A stretch of DNA of 64,000 nt from Lytechinus pictus (GCF_037042905.1 NC_087249.1:35789401-35853400), one strand, 5' to 3'. Positions 46,197 through 58,196 are shown, counted from the stretch's first letter. Notes: a model not told the origin generated them from the letters alone. A program made the numbers and translations.

Positions 46197-46731
46197 TTGT
46201 ACCAATATTATATAGAACAATTATTTGTTATATAATCATTATTTATTAAATAAGAACAGTTATTTATATATAATTTACATTTTATTTGTAAATAATTACT
46301 ATTATATAAAATAACATTTCTAATTATTTATATATAATTCCAAGTCATACTTCGTTATTTGTAAATAATACTAGTTCGACATTTCATTTATGAATATTGA
46401 TTATTTGTTTTTCATTATTTATAAATAACAATTTTTTTTGTTTTTCATTATTTATAAATAATGACACTACATACTTCATTATTTATAAATAATTGCAATT
46501 TGTTTTTTTCCATTATTCATAAATAATGATATCTTATCCCCAAATTATTTATAAATAATGACATTGCATACTTCTTTATTTATTAATAATTTCGATTCAA
46601 TTTCAATTTTTTATAAATAATGATTTTCAGTTTTCCATTATTAATAAATACGTTTGTCGAGTTTTCTATTATTAGTAAATAATAAGCATTTTATTAATAA
46701 TGCCAGTGCACATTTCCTTATAAAAATTGGT
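46197..46731. repeat. AT-palindrome array, left part
   Basis: About ten copies of ATTATTTATAAATAAT or close variants at 30-50 bp spacing, often preceded by TTTTCC. The unit is self-complementary, so it reads the same on both strands. The array continues after the hAT-like insertion at 47479. Confidence 0.85.
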
Positions 46732-46739
46732 TAGTTTCC

Positions 46740-47470
46740 CAACGTTCTCGCCAGGTTCATTCTGACGCTTGGCAGCGCGAAGCGACGCAAGCCACTGAAA
46801 GTAAATGAGTTGGACATTATATCAATCCATTTCTTTGGCTTTGTCATTATTAACGTGATCTTTGAATAATTTTCTCAATTCGCTCTACGCGGCGGTGTCA
46901 TCAGAAATTCAATGAATTCATTTAGATGTAAGGCTGGGACTAGATGAAACTAAATTTCGATCGAATTTTTATATCATTTTTGACACACTTTACTTTTGAC
47001 AAAATATCAACTGAAATTCGTAACATCTAAATTTCATTGCCCAACCCAGTAATTCAAAGTACCCCTCTCTCCTCACTTCATTTTTGAGCGTATTTACTAC
47101 CATTTTAAAGACGTTAATAATGTGAGCAATGCGATACGGAAATGTGAGGTACCGGTAAACATCTTCGCGCTTCCTACAACAGAGAAAGAGAGTTAAATTG
47201 GGCCTCGAGTCGAGGTCGTATCGTATAAAGCGTAGAAGTGAGTGAGTCAAAGAAATCATGGACAAAATAATCGACAAATTTATTTTAGGATCTGAAAAGC
47301 AGATTGTTTTTTCCTTTTTAATATATCATTCAGTTTTTTGTGTAGATCTAGGCCTGTTTTACAGTTGTCGGCCATGGTTGTCGGGGAAGTTCAAGGTTGG
47401 CGGATTTGCCCTGAAAATTTTCAGGGTAGTCGGCGCCAACCAACCGTGACGCATGGTAGCGAGAACGTTG
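46740..47470. mobile_element. 731-bp hAT-like non-autonomous element
   Basis: Ends CAACGTTCTCGC / GCGAGAACGTTG are inverted and flanked by the 8-bp duplication TAGTTTCC (46732-46739, 47471-47478). An 8-bp duplication and CARNG-type terminus are hAT hallmarks. Internal ORFs on both strands are under 100 codons and match nothing. Confidence 0.8.
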
Positions 47471-47478
47471 TAGTTTCC

Positions 47479-47885
47479 CATTATTTATGAATAATAATTA
47501 TTTGTTAAATACGGAAAACTTCTACTTCATTATTTATAAATATTTTTTCGAATTAGCCATTATTCTCATTATTTATAAATAATCACTATCTATTAATGAT
47601 TACATTTCTTTATTTATAAATAATTTTCCATAGTTGGCCATTATTTATAAATAATGTTTGAGTTTTCCATTATTTAAAAATAAAGATTATTTGTTAAATA
47701 ATGAAATATCTATCTCATTATTTATAAATAATGAAAATTCATCGTGTTTCATTATTTATAAATTACAATTGTTTCGCTTTCCCTTATAAATCATAATTAT
47801 TAATAAACAATTTTTACAGTTTGCCATTATATACAAATAATCATTTATATATCAATAATCATTATTTACAAATAATGGAAAACTA
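47479..47885. repeat. AT-palindrome array, right part
   Basis: A further eight or more ATTATTTATAAATAAT-type units with the same spacing and TTTTCC leaders as the left part. Confidence 0.85.
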
Positions 47886-48626
47886 GACTATAACATGCAA
47901 ATGTGGGACCGCCCATAATATGAATATTCATATTTGAGTGCGACTTGACCTTTGACCATTTTCACCTCAAAATCAATAGGCTTCCTGGGATCCATGCTAT
48001 TATCATACACACCAAATTATGAGTCGAAGTTAAAGGAGAATGAAACCCAAAATGTAATACCACATAATCTCATTGGTAAGTAAATGATAATCAAAATGAA
48101 TCCACTTATACCCATATCCGATTTCCCAGAGTGGAGTACCACCTCTTCAAAGTTAGACTTCTTCACGTTCAAAGTCTCTGAATGGAGATCGCCATTGTTG
48201 CGAGGTTCGTTCAAAATTGTGACGTCAGCGACGTACAACTGCTCTCGGTACTAGCTTTCACGTGCAGCTAGTCACAGGCTGAAACCAACCCCGAGTTCGC
48301 ATAATATAGATACTTTTTTTACAAGAAATAAATATAATATACACATAAAAACACTTGAAAATATTATCAAAAAGCTATTCAAATTATTCTATGGTTTAAA
48401 ACACAAATTGATGAGTTTTGATGAAAATGTTTACACATTTATTTACTATTACCAAATTGGCAAATTTGACAAAGCTAAATTTGTACGTAGACAGTATATA
48501 CAGCCGTCCCCGGCCGCCCACTCATCACACGTATTGCGAGGTTAGTATTATAAGCCAACACCGTGAACCGCGTTTGGCAGTGGATTTCTATCTAGTGGGT
48601 CGCGCGTGCTGGGATCTTCCTTCTGG

Positions 48627-48783
48627 GGGGCGTTTCATGAAAGGACTTGTCGGACGTTTTATCCGACAAGTCCCATTTTATCCGACAGTTACCATAGGAA
48701 CAGTGCCTCTCAGCCAATCAACATCAGAGAAAGATGTCAGATGTGACAACTTGTCGGATGAAAATATTGATGAAACGCTCCCC
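48627..48783. mobile_element. 157-bp foldback MITE
   Basis: GGGGCGTTTCATGAAAGGAC... and ...GATGAAACGCTCCCC are inverted, flanked by TGG on both sides. Two further copies of ATCCGACA-type stems lie inside. Its termini resemble those of the 5.7-kb element at 11608. Confidence 0.7.
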
Positions 48784-49003
48784 TGGTGTCCACAACACAC
48801 GACTTCTGTGGCTTGATTTTTCTGTGCGCGGCAGCATGTAATGAACCCTTGAGTGCCGACCGCCGGCCCACGAACCGAGTGATCGTGTTAACTGTTATGT
48901 TGGAAGTTTGGTTGTCTATCCCGTTTGAATATCGTTAAATTGTTAATTGTGCTATTTTTCAATATATCTAACGTTGTTTATTATTTGTTACTGTCGATTT
49001 TAA

Positions 49004-49861
49004 AGATCCAGACCGGACCCGAAAATGAAATTGATAAATTATATACCAATCGAAAGCTTATAAGCTACTAAATACACCAAGGTATGCTTTATGCATTTTC
49101 ACCGCTTCCCAGCTGAGTATTTTGCTTAAGAATATTCCAATTATCGGGTTTCGAACCCCGCTTAGAAAATAGGCTTTATTGTGCTTTTCACCTGCCTCGA
49201 GACCGTGACGTCACGTTGTGTAAGAAGCGTCATGATTCCATAGGTTTGTACACAGAAAAACTAGGTGATTTTTTTGCTTTCCAGATAACGCATTTCATTC
49301 TCTTCACTTCTATCACAGAGGGATATCACATATATTTTTACCCACAAGCTTGAATTTATGCAGTTTTGAACTAGTTTTTGCCATATTTTATTTCCTGCTT
49401 ATTTGGCGCAGATTTCAATTCTATCTGCATTTAGATTATGTATAACAACTTTTCCTGACATAGCAATTTAGGCCCAATAAGAGCCAAACAAAGAAATCAC
49501 AAAAAAGGTAGTGAATAGTTGTAGGTTTACAACAATTTGAACAGTGAATAATTTTGAGTGCCATTTTCATCTGAAAACGAAAAAAAAATGGATTCATAAC
49601 ATGGAAATGGAAGAAAATACCCAATGCTTTTGTACACAAACCTATGGAATCACAACCCTCCTGACACAACGTGACGTCATCATTTCCAGGCGACGTGGGG
49701 GTGCTCAATTGAAGCGTACTTTGGAGGAGCAGTTTCTTTGATTTTTATTTAATATTTTTAACTATTGGAAGGAGATAAATGTAATATTTTTGGTATATTA
49801 GTATTGTATGAATCATTACCTTTATTTTGATATATGATTGTTTTTACACCGGTCAGGGTCT
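49004..49861. mobile_element. 858-bp TTAA-flanked MITE (Kolobok-like)
   Basis: AGATCCAGACCGG and CCGGTCAGGGTCT are inverted between TTAA copies (49000-49003, 49862-49865). Complementarity extends inside (GTGACGTCACGTTGTG ... CACAACGTGACGTCA, and CCATAGGTTTGTACACA). It is nested in the 2.4-kb element. Confidence 0.75.
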
Positions 49862-50435
49862 TTAAGTAAAACAAAACTTATCGGACGTTTGTATTGAAAT
49901 AGAACTTAGTTAGAAGGCCCGATAGCCTACGACTTCGAGTCCCAATACTCGGCCGAAGAAATCGGTAAAATGCTCGCTACGAATAACATCATTCCTCGTG
50001 AATTTGGAAGAATTGTTGTATTTCTCCACCTTTAGTGCAGCCACTCATTTTTTAAAGAGATTTCTGGCCTCTTCTGCGGATCAGAAATTTGGCAAAAGCT
50101 GCATTATGTGCCCCTTTCTGACCACTCTGGCCCATGTATTTTATGCTAGCAATCAAAGGCGAGTGTCAAGGTCGGACACCGAGTTGTACGTCGCTGACGT
50201 CACAACCCCCCACGGAGATATAGGGAGTATGAGCAAAATGGCGATCTCCACGGGTCTTTCAAATATCAAAATATTGATAACTTTGACTTGGCATATCATG
50301 GGAAATAGGAAACCGTTCTGCCTCATTTTAATTTTATTTTAATCAGTGAAATGTAATCACTTTATGATCAGATAATAAATCTATCCTTTCATTTTCCTTT
50401 AAGTTAAACTGAAGTTATCACGTTTACAAGGACTT

Positions 50436-50751
50436 CTGGGGCCAATTGCGTGAAAGGGTCTTTGGCAAGGACCGTCTTTCACGTCGCCCATTTTTTATGA
50501 TGCGTCATGTGAAACACATTTTAAAATAAATAATCCGCAAACATATTTTATTCGTCCGTTAAAATAAACTAAATCTTTATTTATAAAATGTGATATCTCA
50601 TGAAATTGTATAAAATTTGATTTAAAAGCAAGCTAACGAATTTCATTTCTTTATCATAAATTTCAGAAATACCCTGCTTATAGCGCATCATAAAAGATGA
50701 GCGACACGAAAGACGGTCCTTGGAAAGACACTTTCGTGCAATCGGCCCCAG
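50436..50751. mobile_element. 316-bp foldback MITE
   Basis: CTGGGGCCAATTGCGTGAAAG at left pairs with CTTTCGTGCAATCGGCCCCAG at right, with GGACCGTCTTTC complementarity further in. No ORF. Confidence 0.75.
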
Positions 50752-51215
50752 AAGGGTAAGATCAGAACATGTCACTATGACCTTGACCTTTTGACCTCAA
50801 ACAATGCAATTTTTTAGGGGGGTTCACAGACTCTTTATAGGACTCTGATCAAAAGTATTGAAAAAATTCAATATCATAATCATTTCCTTATATATTTTAT
50901 TATTTATGCATTTCTATGTTTTTCGACTTTTTGCTTTGTATAATTTTTTCAATGGAAATTGTCTGGGACTTTATTCTGATCATATGTACATGTACACGGT
51001 AAAAAAGATGAAATTAATTGAGTTTTATCAGTAAAAGGAGAAATAATGATGTATTTATGAATATTGGCTAAAAAAAATTGCATTGGATTTGTACACAAAT
51101 TCAGGTTTTTGAACAATTTTTGGTCTGCATGCACTTTATGTTGAGTTATTTCCGTACCGTGTACCAAAGGGTTGCAATTTTGGTCTCAAAAGTTGTGTGA
51201 GATTTGAAAATGAAG

Positions 51216-51485
51216 TGTTGTGGCCCAGTAGATAAATCTCTGGATTTTGAAGCACGATGTCCTGGGTTCAAATCCCATCGCAGCACTCGTATCCTTTAGC
51301 AAGGTGTTTATCTACATTTGCCACTCTCCACCCAGGTGTAGTAAATGGGTACCTCGTAGGAAGAAATTCCTTGGACGCTCGAGCGCCCGATCAGGGTAGC
51401 CGTGCTTAAGCCAGGGTAATAGTATGCAGCGCTTAGAAACATTTGTATTAAGTGATATATAAATGTTGCAGATTACTATTATTAT
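51216..51485 (+). mobile_element. tRNA-derived SINE
   Basis: A-box TGGCCCAGTAG and B-box GGGTTCAAATCC form the Pol III promoter. They are followed by TTTAGCAAGGTGTTTATC, CATTTGCCACTCTCCACCC and an ATTACTATTATTAT tail. It is a typical invertebrate tRNA-head SINE with a conserved centre. Confidence 0.75.
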
Positions 51486-51508
51486 AAAACAAGGCAAAAG
51501 CGATTTTG

Positions 51509-52158
51509 TGTCTCGCCCACTTATGAAAATAACCAGAAATATCGTAATTTGCGAGGGCACGCAACAGAATTGTATCGAAACTTCATTGTGAAATGACTGG
51601 GATGGAATAACACTTGTCATAAGAGCCTTGCACGTGAACTTTAATGCTGACCTGAAAATGACCTTTGACCTTACCATGTGACCTCCGACTGCAGCATAAG
51701 ATGCAGGTCCCCCAAGTCTATCCACCTTCCAAGTTTGGTTGAAAAGTGACCTACGGTTGTGGAGTAACATGTAGGTGACATAAGAGTCTTGCATATAAAC
51801 TTTAAGGTTGACCTAAAAATGACCTTCTACCTTACCATGTGACCTCCGACTGCAGCATAACATGCAGGTCCCCCAAGTCCATCTACCATCCAAGTTTGGT
51901 TGAAAAGTGACTTACGGTTGCGGAGTTAGGTGCCATAAGAGTCTTTCATGTAAACTTTAACGTTGACCTGAAATAAACCTTTGACCTTACCATGTGACCT
52001 CCGACTGAAGCATAACATGCTGGTCCCCCAAGTCCATTTACCATCCAAGTTTGGTTGAAAAGCGACTTACGGTTGTGGAGTTATGTGTCATAAGGTTTGT
52101 GACGGACGGACGACATTTGGATCCCTAAGTCTTGCCTTCACCTCTGGTGGGCGAGACA
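51509..52158. mobile_element. tandem-unit DNA element, second family
   Basis: Perfect 12-bp inverted ends TGTCTCGCCCAC / GTGGGCGAGACA flank three units of about 150 bp with TGACCTTTGACCTTACC, ATGTGACCTCCGACTG and AAGTTTGGTTGAAAAG. The ends and DR1-like phrase resemble the 7451-type family. A GACGGACGGAC stretch precedes the right end. Confidence 0.75.
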
Positions 52159-52365
52159 AAAAGTCAGCAAGCGACATGGTAAAAAACTGTTGTGCGGCAG
52201 ATTTATTGCGGAAAAAATTTATTTCGGAACCGTAATCCTGGGGGTCGCAATTTTAGTCTCCAAAGTTGCGAAAAAATTTGAGGGGGGGGCTGAATAAGTC
52301 CATTCTTATTAGGGTTAAGCCTACATATTTTACGATTTTGCGGCACCAAACACAAAGAATAAACA
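52159..52365. other. piggyBac-like MITE right-end fragment and unassigned sequence
   Basis: AGGG at 52311-52314 followed by TTAA, preceded by a G-run, looks like the right end of the 55344-type MITE. No left end is found. Confidence 0.35.
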
Positions 52366-52739
52366 CAGGGTTCCCAACTTTTCAAGAAAACATAATTCCC
52401 TGATTTTTCCCTGATAATTGTTTACACCCATTCCCAGTTACGCATGTTTGCTAAGTTGTTGCAGTGAATTACATGTACGGTATTTTTAGTATAAAAACAA
52501 TAATGTAAAACTAATTAGTACTACCATAACCAGTCATTCAATGGATGTTGTTTTCATATACAAAATATAAAAGAGTCTCGACTGAATTCTGTGCTTTAGA
52601 CTTTTGGGCTGATCAAAATTCCCAGATTTTTCCCTCATTTGAGGCATTTTTCCCTGATTTGAGGTATTTCTTATCAAATTCCCTGATTTTTCCCTGACTG
52701 GAAAAAGTAATAGCAGACACGGTCGTAATGACGTCATTA

Positions 52740-53200
52740 ACTGATCGTAAAGTGGTAATACTCGTCATGTCGTCGTACATGTATTTATGACGTTCTTACG
52801 ACGTCATTTTGACGACTTAGAATGGCAACTTTCATTTGCATTTTTATTTGACCAGATTATGACGTGATTACGACGTCATTTACTGACCAATTTACGACAA
52901 GTAAATTTGCTTGCTTATACATGTATGACCAGATTATGACGTGATTACAACGTCATTTACTGACCAATTTACGACAAGTAAATTTGCTTTCTTATATGAC
53001 CAGATTATGACGTGATTACGACGTCATTTATTGACCAATCTGCGACAAATAAAATGGCATTTTTATATGACCACATTATGACGTGATTATGACATCATTT
53101 ATTTACCAAACAACGACAAAGAAATTTGCGTTTTCATATGACCACATTACGACGTGATTATGACATCAAATTTTACCAATCAACGACGAGGAAATTTACA
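52740..53200. repeat. CRE-like tandem array, ~85-90-bp units
   Basis: Five units around GACCAGATTATGACGTGATT, ACGACGTCATTTACTGACCA and AAATTTGC. Each holds at least one TGACGT or ACGTCA half-site. Confidence 0.8.
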
Positions 53201-53638
53201 ATTTTAATTTCAAAGCCACATACTATTTTGCCATTTTTTCAACCTTGCCATGTTAGCAAGGCTATTTCTACTTAGAAAAGGAAAAGTAAAACTAAAAAAA
53301 AATAGTACAGAATTTTTTTTATTTTAGGTAAAGTATATCATTCTTCAAAGAAAAAAAGTTTCAAAAGCAGTGGCAAAAATAATAATTTCTTAACTGGTTG
53401 CCAACCAAACCAAACAAGAGGAAGCTTTATATGTCAAAGAAGTCTGTATCTATTCTAAAACTTTTTTTCGCAATTGGTGTCATGCAAACCCCCTATCTAG
53501 TTAGCTCACCCCCCCCCCCCATGCACCCCCGCGCTCACCCCATATAAAAAAATCCATGATCCGCAGAATTAATTCGCCGGGCGTCGGGCCTGCGCATGCG
53601 CGCTGCACTGCATGCAACTACTATAGCTGGCAAGTTAA

Positions 53639-54580
53639 GGACGTTCCACAGTTAAAGTGAAATCCATGTCATTTTCACCAAACTTTGCACATAGATACTT
53701 CAGAACCTGAATATTCGAAATATGCAAAAATTAACATACTTCCATGTGCTTGATTTTTTGCTACAGAGCTTCAAAGTTCACCTAAATGGATGCTCTTAAG
53801 AATTGCGCATTCAAAAGAATTTGGCTATTTTAGACCTCGCAATATCACTACAATGAGTTTAAACCTATATTACTCAGTCAAGATACATGAAAAAAAAAAA
53901 AAGTCATTAAATTTTGAAAGAGATTTAATCATTGTATTGTTAGAATGGATAATCTATTTATAGTGCTATTTGTTTGCAATTTTAAGTCTAACAGCACTGT
54001 CAGTTCTTAAAAATGGCGTAAGAGATAACAAAACCCAATCTCAAAAATGTGAAATTTCAATAACGAACTACAAAAGTACAAAAAATGCTGCACTTTATTT
54101 AAAATCCATGTCATTTTCACCAAAATTTGCAAATTTGTAGAGGAAGGTATACATAAGAGGTGCAAACATTAAAAAATAGGGGTTCATGTGCTTGTTTTCA
54201 AACTATCAGTATTTTTATTAGAGCAAATGTGCTTTCTAAAACACCAAAAATGCGCCAAATGCTTTGTATCTGTGTGAAGACAAAAAACAAAACCACTCTA
54301 CCATTTATTCAAACCCGGGGTCAGATTCGTGATTCTTGGCAGCATCGCAAAGTAAAGTATTTCAAAATTGTAGACATATTTTTAAAAATGGTCCATGGAA
54401 TAATTCCAGTTTTTAGCTTTATAAGATAACGCATCAGATCTGTAGTTAGCATGCAGATGATGAGAAAAATCGGCTCATAACCACAGCTAATTAATCGCTT
54501 GTTCATCCATTGTGACGTCAGCGCGCAGAGTGTAAATATGCGCAGATCATAATGCGCACAAACATAACTGTGGAACGTCC
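53639..54580. mobile_element. 942-bp TTAA-flanked MITE
   Basis: GGACGTTCCACAGTTA and TAACTGTGGAACGTCC are perfect inverted ends between TTAA copies (53635-53638, 54581-54584). AATCCATGTCATTTTCACCAA occurs twice inside. Purine/pyrimidine termini fit Kolobok-like elements. Confidence 0.8.
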
Positions 54581-54959
54581 TTAAGTCGAGTCGCAATCAT
54601 TTAATTTGAAAAAGGTATGCGCCCGGTTTTCGCCGTTAAATGTTGCAGCCTAATTTTCGATCGAGAATTAAGTGCGACGAAGATGGCCGTTAATAATAGT
54701 TCTACTACTTTAAAAACACGAGTAAGATTTGGACAACGACTTCGAAGGCATTCGGAGGAGACCAAACAGTAAGTTAGATAACCATTTTCTAAGATTTTCT
54801 TTTCGGAGCGCGGCTTGCAGCTACGTACCGTAGCTAGCTTGCCTTTTGCTTTAGATTTCGTGCACTGACACTGCCCGGCCGGGGTGGCTGCCCCGAGCGC
54901 CGGCATGCTGTATAGGACAGGCTGCGCTGGTGGGCTCAGGGCCCAAGTCTGTACAGTCT

Positions 54960-55339
54960 ACAGACACAGTGCACACTTTAAGGTAAATGCCAGTAGTGGT
55001 AACGATATCAAAATGAGTTCGTACAGAATCCAATGAAATGACCACCAAAGTGTCTGTCTATATTTATAAATAATATACCGTATGTGCCAAAGGATTCTGG
55101 AAGAAATTGTGTAATTGCTGAGAAATCAGCAAAAAAGCACAGGATTCGGGTCAAGGCAAGCGTCGGGCTGACATTAATCAGAGCAATAATAACTGTCCCA
55201 CGTGCTCTTAGTCTTATTTGTTATTTGTGTTGGTGATCTGAGTTTGAACATTTTTCAGCGTAGATTTCAAGATTTCACAAAGTTCAGTTTATGTAACTGT
55301 ACCAGATCTACATGTAGATCCTCGATGATATACTGACAA
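54960..55339. repeat. dispersed repeat, copy 1 of 3
   Basis: It shares TCAAAATGAGTTCG, AATTGCTGAGAAAT, ACTGTCCCAC and TACCAGATCTA phrases in the same order with 58530-58880 and 58890-59500. Class unknown; no ends recognised. Confidence 0.6.
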
Positions 55340-55343
55340 TTAA

Positions 55344-56123
55344 CCCTAAAGCTCCTGGGGTATTTTTATTCTTGTCATTCCCGGGGGGGGGGGGGGTATT
55401 ATTGCCCCCCCTTATAAGATCTCGGCCGTGGATTGCACCATCACAACAAAAATTTGCATGATGGTAGAAAATGACGTAATCTACGTAGTTGCATTGGTAA
55501 ATTTCACTGAATTCATATATTTTTATTTTATATGAATTAATTATGCTAATTTATTCATGAAATCATACTATTTGCTCTGATTCACTAAATAAAGCTCCTA
55601 GAATGCTATTTTTGGGTGAAAATATTCTTTATAGCATTCCTAACAATTGTGGATGAAAAAAATTCTGGTACCAAGACCAATTTCTTATGTATTTTATTGT
55701 TTTTTTAATTTCTTATGTATTTCTTTGTTTTTTACTTTTTGTTTTTTATTGTATTTTCGATGGAAATCGTTCCAGACTTAATTCTAATCATAAACAAGGC
55801 AAAATTAATTAAGTTTAATCAGTAAAAGTAGAAATAATGATAAATTTATGAATTTTGGCTATTAAAATACACAATTTGCATTGGATTTGTACATGAAATC
55901 ATGTTTATGAGCAATTTTTGGGTCTGACATGCACTTACATAATGTTGCGTAATGTCCTAACCGCGTACCCGGGCGTCACAAATTTGGTCTCAAAATTTGC
56001 GCGAGACTTGAAAGTAAAACGTCAGTGAGTGGCGCGATCAAAAAATTTTGCGCGAGAGCGTAGTGATGAAATTTGTTGAGGGGGGGGGGGTCAAATTGAC
56101 CCCCCCCCCCAGTTTAATAAGGG
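55344..56123. mobile_element. 780-bp piggyBac-like MITE, complete
   Basis: TTAA then CCCTAAAGCTCCTGGGG at the left; CCCCAGTTTAATAAGGG then TTAA at the right. TTAA target with CCCT/AGGG ends is the piggyBac signature. G/C runs sit near both ends and CGCGTACCCGGGCG in the middle. No transposase. Confidence 0.75.
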
Positions 56124-56222
56124 TTAAGGCAGTCACATGAAATGCCCTATATTCATTATTTTTCTACCAAAAGCACCATTTTGAGTAAGATTTATAATGA
56201 ATAGATCTGTTTGACATTTCAG

Positions 56223-56406
56223 GAGAAAGAGAGGGAGACACAAAACCACATGTCTCGGTGTCACACATGAGGAGTTAAGAAGGAGATGAAGTCAGTGAAT
56301 ATGACCTGGCCTGGGGGAGTTTCCAGAAGAAGGCCCAGAATCGCTGGATGCCAGGAGTGGAGATCTTTCGTTGCTGCCCTACATGCTAGGAGGCATCGGG
56401 CAGTAG
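56223..56406 (+). pseudogene. LINE ORF2 C-terminal relic
   Basis: In shifting frames: RKRGRHKTTC, HEELRR, MKSVNMTW, WGSFQKKAQNRW, then QEWRSFVAALHARRH. This is the conserved tail of many LINE ORF2 proteins (RGRPKTTW ... TWxE ... DRxxWRxFVAAL). TTTCAG and GTAAGT-like borders are probably chance. Confidence 0.7.
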
Positions 56407-56409
56407 GTA

Positions 56410-57585
56410 AGTTAGAAGGCTATTTCAGATGTAAAGCCTTTTTTTTGGGGGGGGGGATCATTGGGAATCTCTATTATCAGAATCACGCAGATTTGGGTGT
56501 GCACAAACTCGGGGCACTTTATAATCTGTCAATGGTCCTGACTGTACTTCGAGGACTCTGTGATATTTTTATCATTTTTTCATTGTATTTTCATTCACGG
56601 AGCCTAGACAAGTCTCTGTTGCCTGTAGAACTTTGTACACTAAGATGGATTTACCTAGAAAATCCACCTTTCCCACAATAATTTTGGGGCAAACATTTAA
56701 TTTGTCCAATTTGTAAGCTTTTGTATTCTAAATGCATACAAAGGCTTAAAAAAATGTTAATTGTAGGAAGGTAAAAATTTTGAAGGATCACTTTCTTACA
56801 ATTCCCACGCTATATAACGCAATGACATGAACTTTAACTCGAGTGACGTACGTATGCAAGAAATACAGAATTGGTGCACATGCATAGCTGATTAATTGTG
56901 CTAGTACTGGTACTAGATCGGTTTGGACGTTCTAATTTCAATGACAAGTTAAGATGGTAAATTGGCGCTAATAAAATTTTGCATTGGTCGATCTCGCGAT
57001 GCCAGAAAACTAATTCCACCTCAAAATTTGTCAGATTTTTTTTGCAAAATATATATTTAATTGATCCTTGACCTGAATTTAAGCCAAATCAGGCATAGGG
57101 AATGGCTGTATTTTGGCCTCGAAGTTCGAATTCTCGTTCCTGACAGTCCTGGTTACCCCATAACCATTTAAAACACATAAAAAAGGCATGAATTAAAATT
57201 GTAATTATAACAAATAATATGTTTTATGTGTCAAATAAATTGATTCTAAAATTTCCTTCCTTATACAGAGATGGTTAAAGGTCTTGAGGGCATCATGCCC
57301 CCCCCCACGACTTGATTTAACATGTTAATATTTGAAGTATAAAATATGTAACAAACCCCACATCGTTTTTTAATCATTTAAAATAAAGTGGAAATTAATA
57401 TTGAAACCATCTAGTTTTTAATGAAGATTAGTAAATAGTAAATGTAGAAAAAGTTTTTATGTTTCTCCTCTTCTGTTATTTTTGCAGATGCTGTAATTTG
57501 AAACGGAAGGTGTCTTGCCAATAAATTTTCATCCCACCTGAACTGCCTTGCCTGCCTGCACCCAGTCATCTGTTCCTGAGCATTT
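56410..57585. other. no recognised gene
   Basis: AT-rich sequence with a G-run at 56444 and a C-run at 57298. Short ORFs only. Confidence 0.35.
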
Positions 57586-58196
57586 TCATTTTCCTCTATT
57601 TTTCATCATCGTTTGTTTCGGCCTGTATGAAGTGAATTTCACATTGATTGGTGGAGCTGCTAAGTTGGCATTACAGGGCCACGCTGGGGTATGATCCTTT
57701 GGGTTGAACAAAATGACTGCTAGTTGGTCGGTGAAGGTGATGGGATCGATCAATGTCGCATGGAGTAAGATCGATACCAATCTGCTTTGCTTCATTTCGA
57801 ACAATCTCATACGGATATTATTGCGACAGGAGTGCTGCTCGATGTGGTCAAGCCTATTTGACAAAGCATTATGGTGTTAGTCATGTTATCAGAAACCGAT
57901 TTTTCAAAATCACGGAGTTGCTTCAATTTAGTATCGATAGATATTTCAAGAACGTGTAGACTAGTGAGCTTTTCATCAAGAATTTCACACAATTTATTTT
58001 CGCGTTTATCCATGTCATCATTGAGTTTTTGTCTCTCGCGTTCCATTGCCATGGCCACCGCTCTTTGAACGACTGTATCAATATGATCTAGGTATGCTGG
58101 GCTTTGTTTAGATCCAGTTAATGATGAAGCAGAGGATTGTGTACATGCGTTAGCCGAGTGCAAGCGGCCTCTTGATCTGGTGGATATCTTAGACAT
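57586..58196 (-). pseudogene. LINE ORF1-like protein (coiled coil plus RNA-binding), frameshifted
   Basis: ATG at 58196 starts MSKISTRSRGRL, a short basic tail, then a heptad-rich coiled coil (AVAMAMERERQKLNDDMDKR). After a frameshift near 57865: NRLDHIEQHSCRNNIRM and PPINVKFTSYRPKQTMM, resembling the L1 ORF1p pattern (lExxxRRNNIRI ... RPIIVKFxxxxxK). Such proteins bind element RNA as trimers. No ORF2 lies next to it. Confidence 0.6.

Larger units (their letters stand above)
48034..50398. mobile_element. 2.4-kb TTAA-flanked element (Kolobok-like)
   Basis: Ends AGGAGAATGAAA and TTTCATTTTCCT are inverted between TTAA copies (48030-48033, 50399-50402). A sub-terminal inverted pair GTGACGTCAGCGACGTACAAC-like lies near 48215 and 50185. 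It contains two smaller MITEs. The plus-strand ORF at 48418-48816 runs through one of them and is not a gene. Confidence 0.75.

Noticed and set aside
48418..48816. 132-codon plus-strand ORF
   Set aside because: It runs through the foldback MITE at 48627-48783 and has no family resemblance.
51312..51794. 160-codon minus-strand ORF
   Set aside because: It crosses the antisense of a SINE and a tandem-unit element; chance open frame.
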